Source: Gyromitra esculenta
Taxonomy: Eukaryota > Ascomycota > Pezizomycetes > Pezizales > Discinaceae
Reading direction: 5' to 3'
DNA: 64,000 nucleotides
Assembly (NCBI GenBank): GCA_038503075.1
Contig: JBCAML010000019.1
Location: 1-64,000 of the forward strand
In this document: piece by piece, positions 1 through 9,677 of the stretch
Position numbering within the stretch: position 1 is the stretch's first letter
Layout: each line of letters starts with the position of its first letter
Notes under the pieces: model-generated
Told to the model about the DNA's origin: nothing
Databases searched by the model: none
Seen by the model: only the letters and a program-made list of their open reading frames with translations
Program-made: the position numbers and the translations under genes

Positions 1-1121
1 CTAAACCCTAAACCGGTGTACGCCGGATTAGGAAGGTGGCACAACCCTTGGCATCTTGGCACGGAACGGAACGGATGTTATCTCCGATCCGGTTTGGCGC
101 TTGGCGTCGGACTTAGCGGAGCCCTCGAGGCGGCTGGCCGAGTTAGCAAATCGGCGAGAGTCGGACCGAAGATAGCCAAACAATGAACAACCGACCCTTG
201 CGTAACATGCGTTGGGGCGAGTGCATAACGTAGTATCGCTGCGTGTTTCGTAGTTCTCCTTTCAGCATCTGGGATATTAGATGACGCGTCTGTGATTTAG
301 ATTAGAAAAGGTAGCAGAGCACTGCCAGCCCGCACGTCGATCGAAATTGCATCATCGCATTTCGGCCGAGAGGCTAGCGCACGGATCTTATTAGATCCGT
401 ATCCGTCTAGGGTTGTATATATCCTTCCATCTCGGTGGCGAGTCTGAAAGCAGGCGAACTCGTGAGACGATCAACATCGCACACGGTCTTGCTCTTACCT
501 CTACGACTCCTTCAGCGACCTCCCGAAGCCTGAAACGGCTTCCCGTTTAAGCATCATCGTGGCTCGGCGAGGCGCCGCCGGATCCACAAGATCCGGATCC
601 GTCACGAGGTTGTATATATATCGACTGTCTCAGTGGCGAGAGTCTAGAAATCAGACCAAACCTTGTAGACGTTCAACAACGCACACGGTCTTAGCTCTCG
701 ACTTCCTTCCTGACTCCTTACCGCGACTATCTCCGGAAACTAACGTTTCCCCTTCCTATAAGTTGTTTTCTCACTAGGAATCGCATCAGGAGGCAGTTAT
801 TACCCCCAGCAGCGAGATCTCCAATTATATAAAGGTGGTTGCGGTGTTGCTGCGGTGACGAGTCTTTAGTCTAGCCCTGTTTTCCTTACTAGACTACAAA
901 TAACCGGTATGGTACGATTGAGAGCTTCATATTCGACTAGAAGATCGCTGATCCTAAAGACATACAAATATATGGCACCCGTGCCCCGATAGCCCCCAAC
1001 GCGCAAGAAACGAACAGAAACGCGAAAAATCCTACAAATTCCACTCTGTCCGTGAAAAGAAAAGTTATTGCATCTGCCTCACCATTCGACCCTCGTCCCA
1101 GGCTTGATCGCAAATCTAACG
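1..1121. repeat. Non-coding flank with degenerate direct repeats
   Basis: No convincing gene here. The first bases contain two CCCTAAA units. Around 410-550 and 605-760 two diverged copies of one segment can be aligned: each has a TATATATA-like stretch, then a GGCGAG-AGTCT-like string, then GCACACGGTCTT followed by ACTCCTT and a TTTCCC end. A further TATATAAAGG string lies near 827. The arrangement resembles decayed promoter or LTR sequence of a repeat family. The 72-codon open frame at 559-777 lies inside these repeats and is not supported as a gene. Confidence 0.4.
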
Positions 1122-2021
1122 TTAGGTTGAGGCCCGAGCAGCCCAGGAGTAGGAGTGCCGGGGCTTGCGCCCAATGACTTCGAGGCGGTAGTGACAGCAA
1201 ACAGGGACCGGCTTTTTAGTTCGACCCTCCTCAAGAAATATACGTAGCTGATTCACCAGCTCTTTTTGGTTCCTGATAGTGATGATGTCGTAAGAATTAG
1301 ATTTCTCCCACGTTAGGTTGTACGTGCCAGGCTCGTGCCCCTTGCCATCAAGGATCGCTTGAAGCATACTGAACTGCGCCGACTCAACCGCAAGCCCCTT
1401 ATCTTTGGGGCAGATTTGGGGAAAGCCGATTGATATCGCCCGACTTCCCGCGATTTGAAAAGACAAGCTTAACCCACTAAGCGATTCATCTCTAGCTACC
1501 GATGCATGGCACTCTATAAGCAGCTTTTGAATTTCGCCGTTCATCAACCCATCCCCAAACCACTTCAAAAATCCACCACCGATTAGGCTAGCTCCGATCG
1601 CTGTAAACGCCCCTGTCATGGCCATTGACTGTAAGGTTGCAAACAGCGAGCCTGCAACCACAGCACCGATACCGGATTGCCATCCTGCGGCTATGGTGCC
1701 TATCATCATTTAGCTTTGTAAAGGGATGATTGAGTGTGTACCGTACCGAGGATGGGACCTGCGGGCCCGAAGCCGATCGCTAGTGGAATGACAATGGCAA
1801 GGACGCCGCCGACAATGAGACAGCAGGTAAGCTTGTTTTCTTTGACCCATTCCCATAGGTCCACAGGAGCATCACGAGGGTTATCAACGTAGAAGGTGAT
1901 ATTGTCTTTAGCCGATTTAGTGCCGTGTTTGAGTAGCCAGAGCAGCATCTCGCGATTGGAGGCTTATACAAGTTGCATTAGCAAGGGTGTAAATTCTTCC
2001 ATGGTATGGGGATATACCCAT
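1122..2021 (-). CDS. IFI6/IFI27 (ISG12)-like membrane protein, copy 1, with long C-terminal extension
   Basis: Model: exon 1 2018-2021 (only ATG+G), exon 2 1747-1962, exon 3 1122-1699, giving 265 residues; introns are 55 and 47 nt and every phase closes. The core has an IGFGPAGPIL segment spliced to GTIAAGWQSGIG and then AGSLFATLQS, the glycine- and alanine-rich hydrophobic signature of the interferon alpha-inducible 6-16 family (Pfam ISG12 type). A first hydrophobic segment (CCLIVGGVLAIVIPLAIGF) precedes it. In animals these small proteins sit in mitochondrial or ER membranes and influence apoptosis and virus replication; the fungal role is unknown. About 160 residues follow the domain and match no family I recognise. 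The four-base first exon is supported by copy 2, where the same ATGG|GTATATCC junction is kept. A transposon lies upstream, at 2153-4871. Confidence 0.72.
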
Positions 2022-2143
2022 GATTTCTTTGATAATGCTTCACGCTCTAGGAAAACCGAGGATTGATGTTGTAATGGGATGTGGGAGGGTGCAAAAGCCA
2101 GATATATATCTGGAACAGCACTCAAGATAAAGTTCAGGCAACC

Positions 2144-2152
2144 AATATCGAG
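2144..2152. repeat. Left target-site duplication of the MULE element
   Basis: The 9 bases AATATCGAG stand directly outside the left inverted repeat and recur at 4872-4880 outside the right one. Length 8-11 bp is usual for Mutator-like elements. The paralogous locus near 7182 has AATATCTAG once, uninterrupted. Confidence 0.8.
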
Positions 2153-2309
2153 GAGAAAACCTTTACTATACCATGCCCTTGGCAACGCCCCCTCCCGGAT
2201 ACCATCATACTTTCTTAATGCCAGCAAAACTGAAGGTTTCACACACAGACCCAGGTATCTACCCATCTTAATACTAGATAGCACTCTCTGACCAATTCAA
2301 TAGTACTGC

Positions 2310-2730
2310 TATATGCTGCCGAGAGACCCCGCTGCCGAGAGATTTCGCTGCCAAGAGATTCCGCTGCCGAGATAGAGGTCCCACTGCCGAGAGATTTCGC
2401 TGCTGAGATGGATTCTGCTGAGATAAAGGCCCCGCTGCAGAGAGATTTCCGAGTCTCTGCCAAGAGATTCCGCTGCCGAGATAGAAGTCCCGCTGCCGAG
2501 AGATTTTATTACTGAGATGGATTCTGCTGAGATAAAGGGCCCACTGCAAAGGGATTTCTGAGTCTCTGCCGAGAGATTCTGCTGCTGAGGTGGATTGTAC
2601 TGAAATAAAGGCCCCGCTGCAGAAAGAATTTGCTACCAAAATGGATCCTGCTGAGAGAGTGCGCTGCCACCAAGGTGAGATATTGCTACTGCCGAGAGAT
2701 ACTGTTGCTGGGATGAATCCTGCTGAGAGA
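2310..2730. repeat. Degenerate short tandem repeat array inside the MULE
   Basis: Variants of CTGCCGAGAGATTCCG and CTGCTGAGATGGATT recur roughly every 20 bases, grouped in a higher-order unit of about 150 bases that also carries GATAAAGGCCCCGCTGCAGA and GAGTCTCTGCC. Open frames here on both strands are by-products of the repeat. It lies between the left inverted repeat and the transposase, a place where MULEs often carry subterminal repeats. Confidence 0.7.
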
Positions 2731-2818
2731 TTGACCGTGCTAAGACACTATTTGGTACAGATTACAATCACAATATAGCACTCATTTTTTCAGATATCTC
2801 GCTTGAAAACATTACAAT

Positions 2819-4602
2819 TTATTCAACCCGCCCAACACACGTTGCTCGATTATGCCCATACTCTCCACATCTCCCACAGGCTTGACTTCCTTTACCACGA
2901 TTAGGAGGAGCTTCAGTGCCATTAAGAGCAGCTTGCGCTCTTGCTATTTTTTTCTTTGAGACCCAGGTACCATCCTTAAAACTTGTGGCCTTCCCATGGG
3001 CTTTCGTTCTTTCTCTGGATGTTGTACCATCTCGTCAACCACAATATCCTCCAAAGAAATAGGTACAATATTTGACATATAGGTGTTTTTCCAGGCAGCG
3101 ATGGTAAAAACATAAGGGACAAAAGTGCGAGGAGATTGGCGCAATTCTAAGATACACGAAAAAGCATGTCCACAAGGAATTCCGTTTTTTTTAAAATGGC
3201 CACAGCTACATACCCGATGGGTTAAATTTACAATAAAACTCCGATTATTTGCTTGAGTTACAATCCCCTCCACAGCTGATGCCATTTGTACGGTATTTCG
3301 CTGTGCCCATTTTGCATTCTCCTGCAACTGACGCAAATAAAATTCAGTGTGCACCTGCTCACCTCGGGTTTCAAGTTCACAACTTTTTTGATATCGCTTC
3401 CACCGTTGATTCATCGTATAATGCCAGATTTGGTCTAAAAGATCAAGAACTGAAAGCTCTCTAGTATCCCGAAATACTTTATTCATTGACTCGACAACAT
3501 TTGAGGTTTTATGACCATAGTATGGTCCTCGGTAAAAAGCGGTCACCCATAGGGATTTCTCGATTGTTGCAAGGTAGTCTGCTGCCCCGGAATTGTATTG
3601 CCTAAGTGCTTGCAAGGTGGCTATATACTCTGTGTCGGTTTTAGCATCCGCAATATGCCAACAGGATTGAGCAACATTTCCGTTATATCGCTTAGTGAGG
3701 TTGCCTTTTAAATGAAAACAACAAATCAAGCGATTGATTTCATCACCAAATACCTCCTGGTCTGCCGCAAGTAAACCTTTATCGCGATCGCTAATCAAAG
3801 TTGTGTCTTTTGAACATTCTGGGATTGCTTGTTTCAGGTTGGTAAGAAACCAAATCCACGATGATTTGTTTTCGCTCTCTACTACAGCCCACGCAAGTAA
3901 CAAATTTTTACCATTTCCGTCAATTCCAACCGCTAAAAGCAGTGTTTGAATAAACCGTGCCTTCAAAAATGTCCCATCTACTGCAACAAACTTTCGCATG
4001 TGAAGAAATGAATCTCGAGATTCAGCTGGACAAATGAAGATATGTTGAAACGTGGGGAGGAGGTTGGGACCGCTATTGATGGTATGAAGATTGGTGTGGA
4101 TATTCGTATTTCTGGAGTGTAGTAATGTCAAGTAGCCGGGTATCTTGTGAAATTGACTACACTGGTGTTCTCGTCGGCCTTTAACAAGTACAGATTTGGT
4201 GATCCTTGCGGCCTCATAGGTAACTGTTTTATTGTAGTGCATGCGAATGCAATCGACGATTTCGTGAACCTCAGTTGATTTAGTTACGAACAAATGTTCA
4301 GCAACCACTCTGCGTAACCAAGATTGCTGATTTGCAATATTGCGAGTTGTTGGGTTGGAACCTGCGCAGGTGTGACGGTCATGGACGATTTTCACGCAAA
4401 TATCGTTGTTTCGATTCCTTGAAGCAAACACTCGCCAAGGGCAACCTGTAGCTGTTTGGCGACAAAGATAGTTTACTCGAGAGGCATCTTTTATTGGCAC
4501 CTTGAATTCAAAGTTGTCGGCTATCGCCCAATCTTGTATCACCTCTTTAAGAGTTTCAAAAGAATTAAATAAAGTTCCGACATTGACAGGCATATTGGTC
4601 AC
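2819..4602 (-). CDS. MULE transposase (MuDR/FAR1-type) with SWIM finger; C-terminal zinc knuckle frameshifted
   Basis: The main frame, 4602 to 2944, encodes 552 residues. The N-terminal part has a cysteine/histidine cluster typical of the FAR1/MuDR DNA-binding region (CRQTATGCPW ... HDRHTC, about residues 47-80). The DDE-type catalytic core shows VDGTF (Asp about 209) and SDRDKG (Asp about 272) followed by CCFHLKGN; I did not assign the third acidic residue. A SWIM zinc finger CSCGHFKKNG-PCGHAF follows. The stop lies just after an A7 run on the coding strand. In the next frame, a CCHC knuckle (CGRCGEYGHNRATC) continues to a stop at 2819, so one base gained or lost in the run separates it. Either it is a recent inactivating slip or the knuckle is dispensable. 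Confidence 0.85.
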
Positions 4603-4871
4603 GGTAGGTAATGGGATATCGCTAAATGATGTTTTTCTACTGCCATGCTTCTAACACTCTTTATTATTTTCCAAATGCCTTGATACACAAAACAAACATT
4701 GGAGTTGCGCCGGAAACAGTGAACAGTGCACCTAAACATTGTTGTTAGGGGGAACCGTGATCAAAGCAGTCTGCTTGTGCGTGAAACCTTCGGTTTTGCT
4801 GGCATTAAAAAAGTACGATGGTATCCGGCAGGAGGCGCTGCCAAGGGTATGGTATAGAAAAGGTTTTCTCT

Positions 4872-4880
4872 AATATCGAG
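4872..4880. repeat. Right target-site duplication of the MULE element
   Basis: AATATCGAG, identical to 2144-2152. The sequence after it (GCAACAAGAGACTAGACCCAA) aligns with the region after AATATCTAG near 7191 in the uninterrupted paralogous locus. Confidence 0.8.
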
Positions 4881-6414
4881 GCAACAAGAGACTAGACCCA
4901 ACGCGGCCGTGCATGATTGATTGGAGCCTAGAGCATCCTGCAATCAGCTCGCTGCTCGCCAATCTACGGGACGGGCCGGTCAGATTGGCGGTTGTGTGTG
5001 AGGTTTCATACCGTACAGTCGCTTGCGGGATTATGGTGAGTCCTGTCCAATGACAAACAGATGCTTTGGGCTAATACATCACCAACTAAGCCGACAACTT
5101 GGCAGCTCCGTAGTCAAATATACCCACTATGACAATACCTGCTCGCCAGCAGACAGGATTCACCGTCACCCCGTGAAGGACTACACTCCAGCTGCTTAGG
5201 GGGCAATGGAGTTGCATCGTGTTAGTAACACGCATAGCATACGCACGTTTATCGTATTCTGGAAAATCAAGTTACCCGGCCCGGGCTATATCCTCGATAT
5301 GCTGAGAACGTGATAGTTCCCAGCAGTAGAGTATTGCATACACAGTGTTTTCCCCTGCTTTTTGTGCTCAGTTTACTTACAATTTCGTATTGGAGCTTGC
5401 TCTATTATCCTAAGCCCTAATTTCTTTTGCTCATAAACTTGAATCCACAAGTTTGTTGAGCCTTGTTCTACATTGTTACCCAACTCCCGCTACCTGTAAG
5501 CGACCGTACACTCGAGCTCTCGATAAAGTTCCTACCGCATCCGGATCTACCCATTTGGAGTTGATGCAGTGTACGCAGGGGGCAGGGGCGCGCACGTGGG
5601 TGGTATTTTCGGGGGTCAGAAATAACCGGAATTCGATGTAGCAGCCAATACATCAAGATTTGGCATGATTTCTCAACCCTCTTTAAGTACTTATTGAGGC
5701 ACAAGAATGGTCCACGAAATATCCATACATGTTGGAGGTTTATTCTATTTTTTTGCCTTGGCTTTATAACAACATTCGTAGCTACGCCAAATTCCGCTTT
5801 CTATTCGACCCCCAACAATACCTACGCTTTGGCGGCTGCCTTCCGCATGTAGGATACTAAAGAGGGACGAGAGAATTCCCAGAAAACATAAAAAACGTGA
5901 GGGTATGGGTACCAGTCTGGTCGCCATAACTCTTATTCTGGCCTCCTCCGGTCAAAATCAGGCCCAGCGCAGGGTATTATCCCAAACTCAGACCCCATCT
6001 ATCAAAAACCTCAACCCGGCCTAGCCTACCAAGAAAAACCCCCCGGGCCGGCCAATATAGAGCTCGGTCCCTTTGAAGCCTTGATCTGCCAGCTCGTACG
6101 TCTTCATCGGTTCCTAAGCCTTTGCAAATTATGCGTTTTTCTGAATCCTCCTCTATACTAATCCTTAGGTTTCCCTCACCTTTTGCTCTCCACCATCTCG
6201 TCATTGGTCAATCGATGTAGGGTAGCTGGGAGGAATTCTATCTGTGCAGCGAAAGCGGTCGTGAGATGACGGGTTCTTAATCTGTCTAGTTTGGGCAAAC
6301 AGCAAGAAGAGCATAATTAGACTTAAATATATATTATGAATATCAAGAAACTGAGTATCTAACAAGAGGTCATTCTTTGCTCATGAGAGACGCTCTGATA
6401 ACGAGGAGGCCCCC
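4881..6414. other. Intergenic region between MULE and second IFI27-like gene
   Basis: I see no well supported gene. The first hundred bases are the displaced upstream region of IFI27-like copy 1. Several small open frames exist (5453-5641 plus, 5977-6204 minus) without family features or splice context. See the separate entry for a possible small secreted peptide at 5745-5927. Confidence 0.5.
5745..5927 (-). CDS. Possible small secreted peptide (60 residues)
   Basis: An ATG-started frame of 60 codons begins with a few residues including one Arg, then a hydrophobic stretch (FLCFLGILSSLFSILHA) that could be a signal peptide cut after Ala. The mature part has two adjacent cysteines and a lysine-rich end (KAKAKK). 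No family recognised. It lies alone between repeat-rich flanks. Chance occurrence is a real alternative. Confidence 0.22.
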   Translation of the reverse strand: MATRLVPIPSRFLCFLGILSSLFSILHAEGSRQSVGIVGGRIESGIWRSYECCYKAKAKK

Positions 6415-7054
6415 CTATTCTCCCCCCTCTTCATCTTCTCCTAGGTCCAATGCACCGACGATCCCTGGTCCACCCCCACTCTCTATCAATTTCAATAATC
6501 CGCCACTACCGATCAATCCAACCCCGATACCCGTAAAAGCCCCCGTCATTGCCATCGACTGTAAGGTTGCAAACAGCGAGCCTGCAGCCACAGCGCCGAT
6601 ACCGGATTGCCATCCTGCGGCTATGGTGCCTATCATCATTTAGCTTTGTAAAGGGATGATTGAGTGTGTACCGTACTGAGGATGGGACCTGCGGGCCCGA
6701 AACCGATCAGCAGTGGGACGGCGATGACAAGGACGCCGCCGGCAATGAGGCAGCTGGCAATCTTACGCTCTCTGATCCATTCCCACCAGCCCCCGTCGGA
6801 GGTGAAGCTGTCCCCGATCGATTTTACACCCCTTTTGATCCAATCCCACCAGCCCCCGCCAGTGATACTGTCTTTAACTGATTTTACACCTCTTTTGATC
6901 CATTCCCACCAGCCCCCGCCGGAAGTGAAACCGTCTTTAACTGAGTTTACACCCTTTTTGAGTAGCCAGAGCAGTATATCGAGATTGGAGGCTTAGACGA
7001 ATTAAAAACATTAGTGAGTGTATAAATTCAATCATGGGATGAGGATATACCCAT
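6415..7054 (-). CDS. IFI6/IFI27 (ISG12)-like membrane protein, copy 2, with internal triplication
   Basis: Model: exon 1 7051-7054 (ATG+G), exon 2 6677-6991, exon 3 6415-6629; introns 59 and 47 nt; 177 residues with all phases closed. The hydrophobic core (CLIAGGVLVIAVPLLIGFGPAGPIL, then TIAAGWQSGIGAVAAGSLFATLQS) is nearly the same as copy 1 and places it in the interferon-inducible 6-16/ISG12 family. The N-terminal half differs: a GGGWWEWI-KRGVKSVKD unit of 20-21 residues occurs three times in tandem, where copy 1 has one diverged unit (DLWEWVKEN). The C-terminus stops soon after the domain with an acidic tail (LGEDEEGGE), lacking the extension of copy 1. Its upstream region is uninterrupted and shares the TTCAGGCAACCAATATC string with copy 1. 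Confidence 0.75.
6774..6959. repeat. In-frame tandem repeat, three units of 63, 60 and 63 bp
   Basis: Units begin at 6774, 6837 and 6897 with GATCCA(T/A)TCCCACCAGCCC and end with ATTTTACACC-CTTTT. Unit lengths are multiples of three, so the coding frame of IFI27-like copy 2 is kept; each unit encodes one tryptophan-rich amphipathic segment. Confidence 0.9.
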
Positions 7055-8241
7055 AATTTTCTTGTTAATGCTTAGCACTTTGGGGAAACTGGCGATTGAT
7101 GACCGGCCATGGTTTTAGTGGGATGAGGGAGGGTATAAAAGCCTGGTATCTGGAACATGATCCCGGACTGAGGTTCAGGCAACCAATATCTAGGCAACAA
7201 TGGACTAAACCTAACGCGATCTCGCATCAAACTGAGATCGACAATATGCGGCTATGCGCCGATCGGATCGTCTTGCAGAACAAGAGGGGACCAATTGCAA
7301 GATCTTTGCTGCAAGCATGGGCGATCGCGATGCATGAGCCCTTGCAGCGAGTACACTAATTTCTTATTCTCTATATAGTGATCGTTGCATCTAATAATTT
7401 AGTATAGCGTTAGATCAGATATAATGGTGTTAGAACGAGCGCCTGAAATGCCACAATCGTTGCCTTTTTTAAAAAAAAATTGAAATTTCATAACAACTTC
7501 ACCATTGGTATGTGAAAAAAATATGAGAAATTACTGATAGTAGATAGGTTGGCCCCGTCCCGAGAACGGCCTTAAAGCGAGCACCAATCAAAATATGAGA
7601 ACCGCTATGTGGTTTGCGGCTGATTACAACGAACCTGGCGATTTACCCACAAGAGATATCACCAACAGCATCCGCAGCCTAGGTTAGTGACAGCTGTGGT
7701 TATCTTCTACTAGGGCAGTATGGGCTGCTTTTGGAGTGAAATCAGGTGTGGACTCAAGATATCATATTAGTTTTCTCAAACACAGAGTTAATCTTTGGGT
7801 TACGAGTGCGTAAGCATAGACCCATTTTAATTGGTGCTCGCTACAGGGCCAACCTGTCTAAGATGTATCTTCAAGTCAGAATTCTACAGACAAGGCAGGG
7901 CATTTTTGAGTGATGCCAAGCCGCACTTAGGGACCGCCACTTGATAGCAGTGAACAACAAATATCTATGATAGTTTCCAGTCTAACCAAGTCTTCACCTA
8001 AAAGGATTGATACATGCCGTAGATCTACTTGGCTTAAACCTCTCAGCATAACAATATTCTTGGAGTACGTTTTCACGGTTGCACTTACTAAAATTGAGGT
8101 TCCTGTCTTAATTTATGTTCTTACACAGTCAATATGTGGCGCTGGGGGTTTTCAGTGCTATCTGCACATATTGATTATTTTTTACACGGTAAAATCATAC
8201 TCTTAGCACATCCTCCACCAACCGCGTGTACCCTAGTGCTA
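7055..8241. other. Intergenic region upstream of IFI27-like copy 2
   Basis: Contains a plus-oriented GGTATAAAAGCC string near 7135, then TGGAACA and TTCAGGCAACCAATATC (7174-7190). The 87-codon frame at 7096-7359 has no family features and spans this promoter-like sequence, so I do not call it. Beyond 7400 the DNA is AT-rich with no gene that I can support. Confidence 0.45.
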
Positions 8242-8465
8242 ATGAAATGTGTCTTGTCTTTTCTCCTGCTAGGTACTTTAGCACTCGCACTCGGACAGCA
8301 AATTCGCCCTTCCAGGATTCGGATACGTTGTCTAGACTGTATAAAAGGTACCTTATGTGCGCTAGTATTTTCCTATAACCACGTTTGCTTAATAAATCGC
8401 TTTATAATTACACAGTTCGCCATCCTAAGATCCTACTCTCTACCCGAACTCGAGTCAGAGAATAA
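8242..8465 (+). CDS. Possible small secreted protein (51 residues, two exons)
   Basis: ATG at 8242 opens a frame with a strong signal-peptide pattern (MKCVLSFLLLGTLALALG, then QQ). The mature part is basic and carries CLDC. A plausible intron (8348-8415) has GTACCT, a branch-like CTATAAC and ends CACAG; joining exons 8242-8347 and 8416-8465 closes the phase and reaches TAA. No family recognised. The reading depends entirely on the signal peptide and the splice signals, so it may not be real. Confidence 0.3.
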
Positions 8466-9677
8466 GTACCCAAAGATTCGGGGAAGCAAAGAAGGGTGTG
8501 TAATTTGCCAGATAACACGATGGCGCATATTTGAGCATATTCTACCCCCTACAAGCCCTGGCTCGCACTTCGGCAGCCGGCATTAACGTTAATCGAGAAT
8601 CATTAAGTTCCAGGCGAATCAGTCCACGCTCGCGGTTAGACTCCGATCCTCACTCGGGTCGGCCGGTCGGGCTTGCGAAGTATCGAACTCCAGCTTGCAG
8701 TTCTTGACCCAAAGCTTATATTTAAAGTATTGGAGAGCATAGATGACTACATGTATATATGTTCATTGCCCACGTGGGTCAGAGTCCCGTTGCATAAGTT
8801 GTTGACATTTCGACAGCAATAGCTAACCATACATAGGATTCCTTTTTGAAGCGCCATAAAAACCCACCATTGTAAATTATAATTCACTAGCTTTAGATTG
8901 CTTTACTGTAATCGTTTCTTGAGAGAACCCCGATAAAGGATCTTGCCCTTTCTAGCTGAAGTGTGAACCGTAGTAGCCCGACGCCACTATGTTCGTGTGC
9001 TTAAGACGCGTTAGCTGAGTTACTGTGCATTGTGCTATCCAGTTTTAACTGTATACTAGTGTGAAGGTTTCGCCTTCACTCTCAAGCAAGAAAGCAATCG
9101 ACCGCTATTGATCTCTCCACGGATCTACCAGTATAACACGATATGTCGGATATAAGGAATATACCTATAGGCTTCCTGGTGGTGTATCATCGGAAGGCTG
9201 CTAATGGGGGTTACTCGGGCCGATCTATTCGGCGCCCAAAGAACCCGCCATAAACCGGTTTATATGGGTCTATCGAGACTATTTATATGGGGGCTTTCCC
9301 CCGTTTTTCTATTCTGTTTTCTCTTTACTGCTATACTAGATATCACGAATACTCATTCTTTTCAACACGATATCTAGGTATTTCGTCGAGTGATATCAAA
9401 CGAATATCATTAGAAATATGTTATTTATTTATTAATTCCATAAGTACATTCAACCCGCGAGCTGAACGCGAAAACAAAATTCGGAAACCGAAACCGAAAC
9501 CGAACACAAAGACAAAAACACTACTAAAAACAAAACACATTCATACCCAAAAAGTACGGGAACCATGCAGAGCAGGCCCACATCTTAAAAACCCTTGGCC
9601 TCTTAATGGCGCTCACATATCGATTGATACTTTGCATATCAGAACACAACTGCGTACCACCATGGTCCCCGCACCCC
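8466..9677. repeat. Probable LTR-retrotransposon remnant region
   Basis: No gene supported. A perfect hairpin GTGAAGG-TTTCG-CCTTCAC lies near 9061. The nearby CAAGCAAGAAAGCAATC string and a TATTTCGTCGAGTGA string near 9380 both recur in diverged form at about 17860 and 17935, in the same order. This spacing suggests two relics of one LTR family. The 199-codon frame at 9287-9886 runs through this repeat and then antisense to the next gene, so I leave it out. Confidence 0.4.

Larger units (their letters stand above)
2153..4871 (-). mobile_element. Mutator-like (MULE) DNA transposon with 95-bp terminal inverted repeats
   Basis: The element is about 2.7 kb. Its ends, 2153-2247 and 4776-4870, are inverted copies of each other (outermost GAGAAAACC, with CCGGATACCATC and AATGCCAGCAAAAC inside) and differ at only a few positions. 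One extra T lies between the right end and the target duplication. Inside are a short-period repeat array (about 2310-2730) and a transposase gene on the minus strand. The flanks join into a sequence matching the uninterrupted region upstream of the second IFI27-like gene (around 7174-7230), so that paralog serves as a natural empty site. High similarity of the ends suggests fairly recent insertion. Confidence 0.85.

Noticed and set aside
7096..7359. 87-codon plus-strand frame upstream of IFI27-like copy 2
   Set aside because: It spans a TATA-like promoter sequence, and the homologous region of copy 1 has no such frame.
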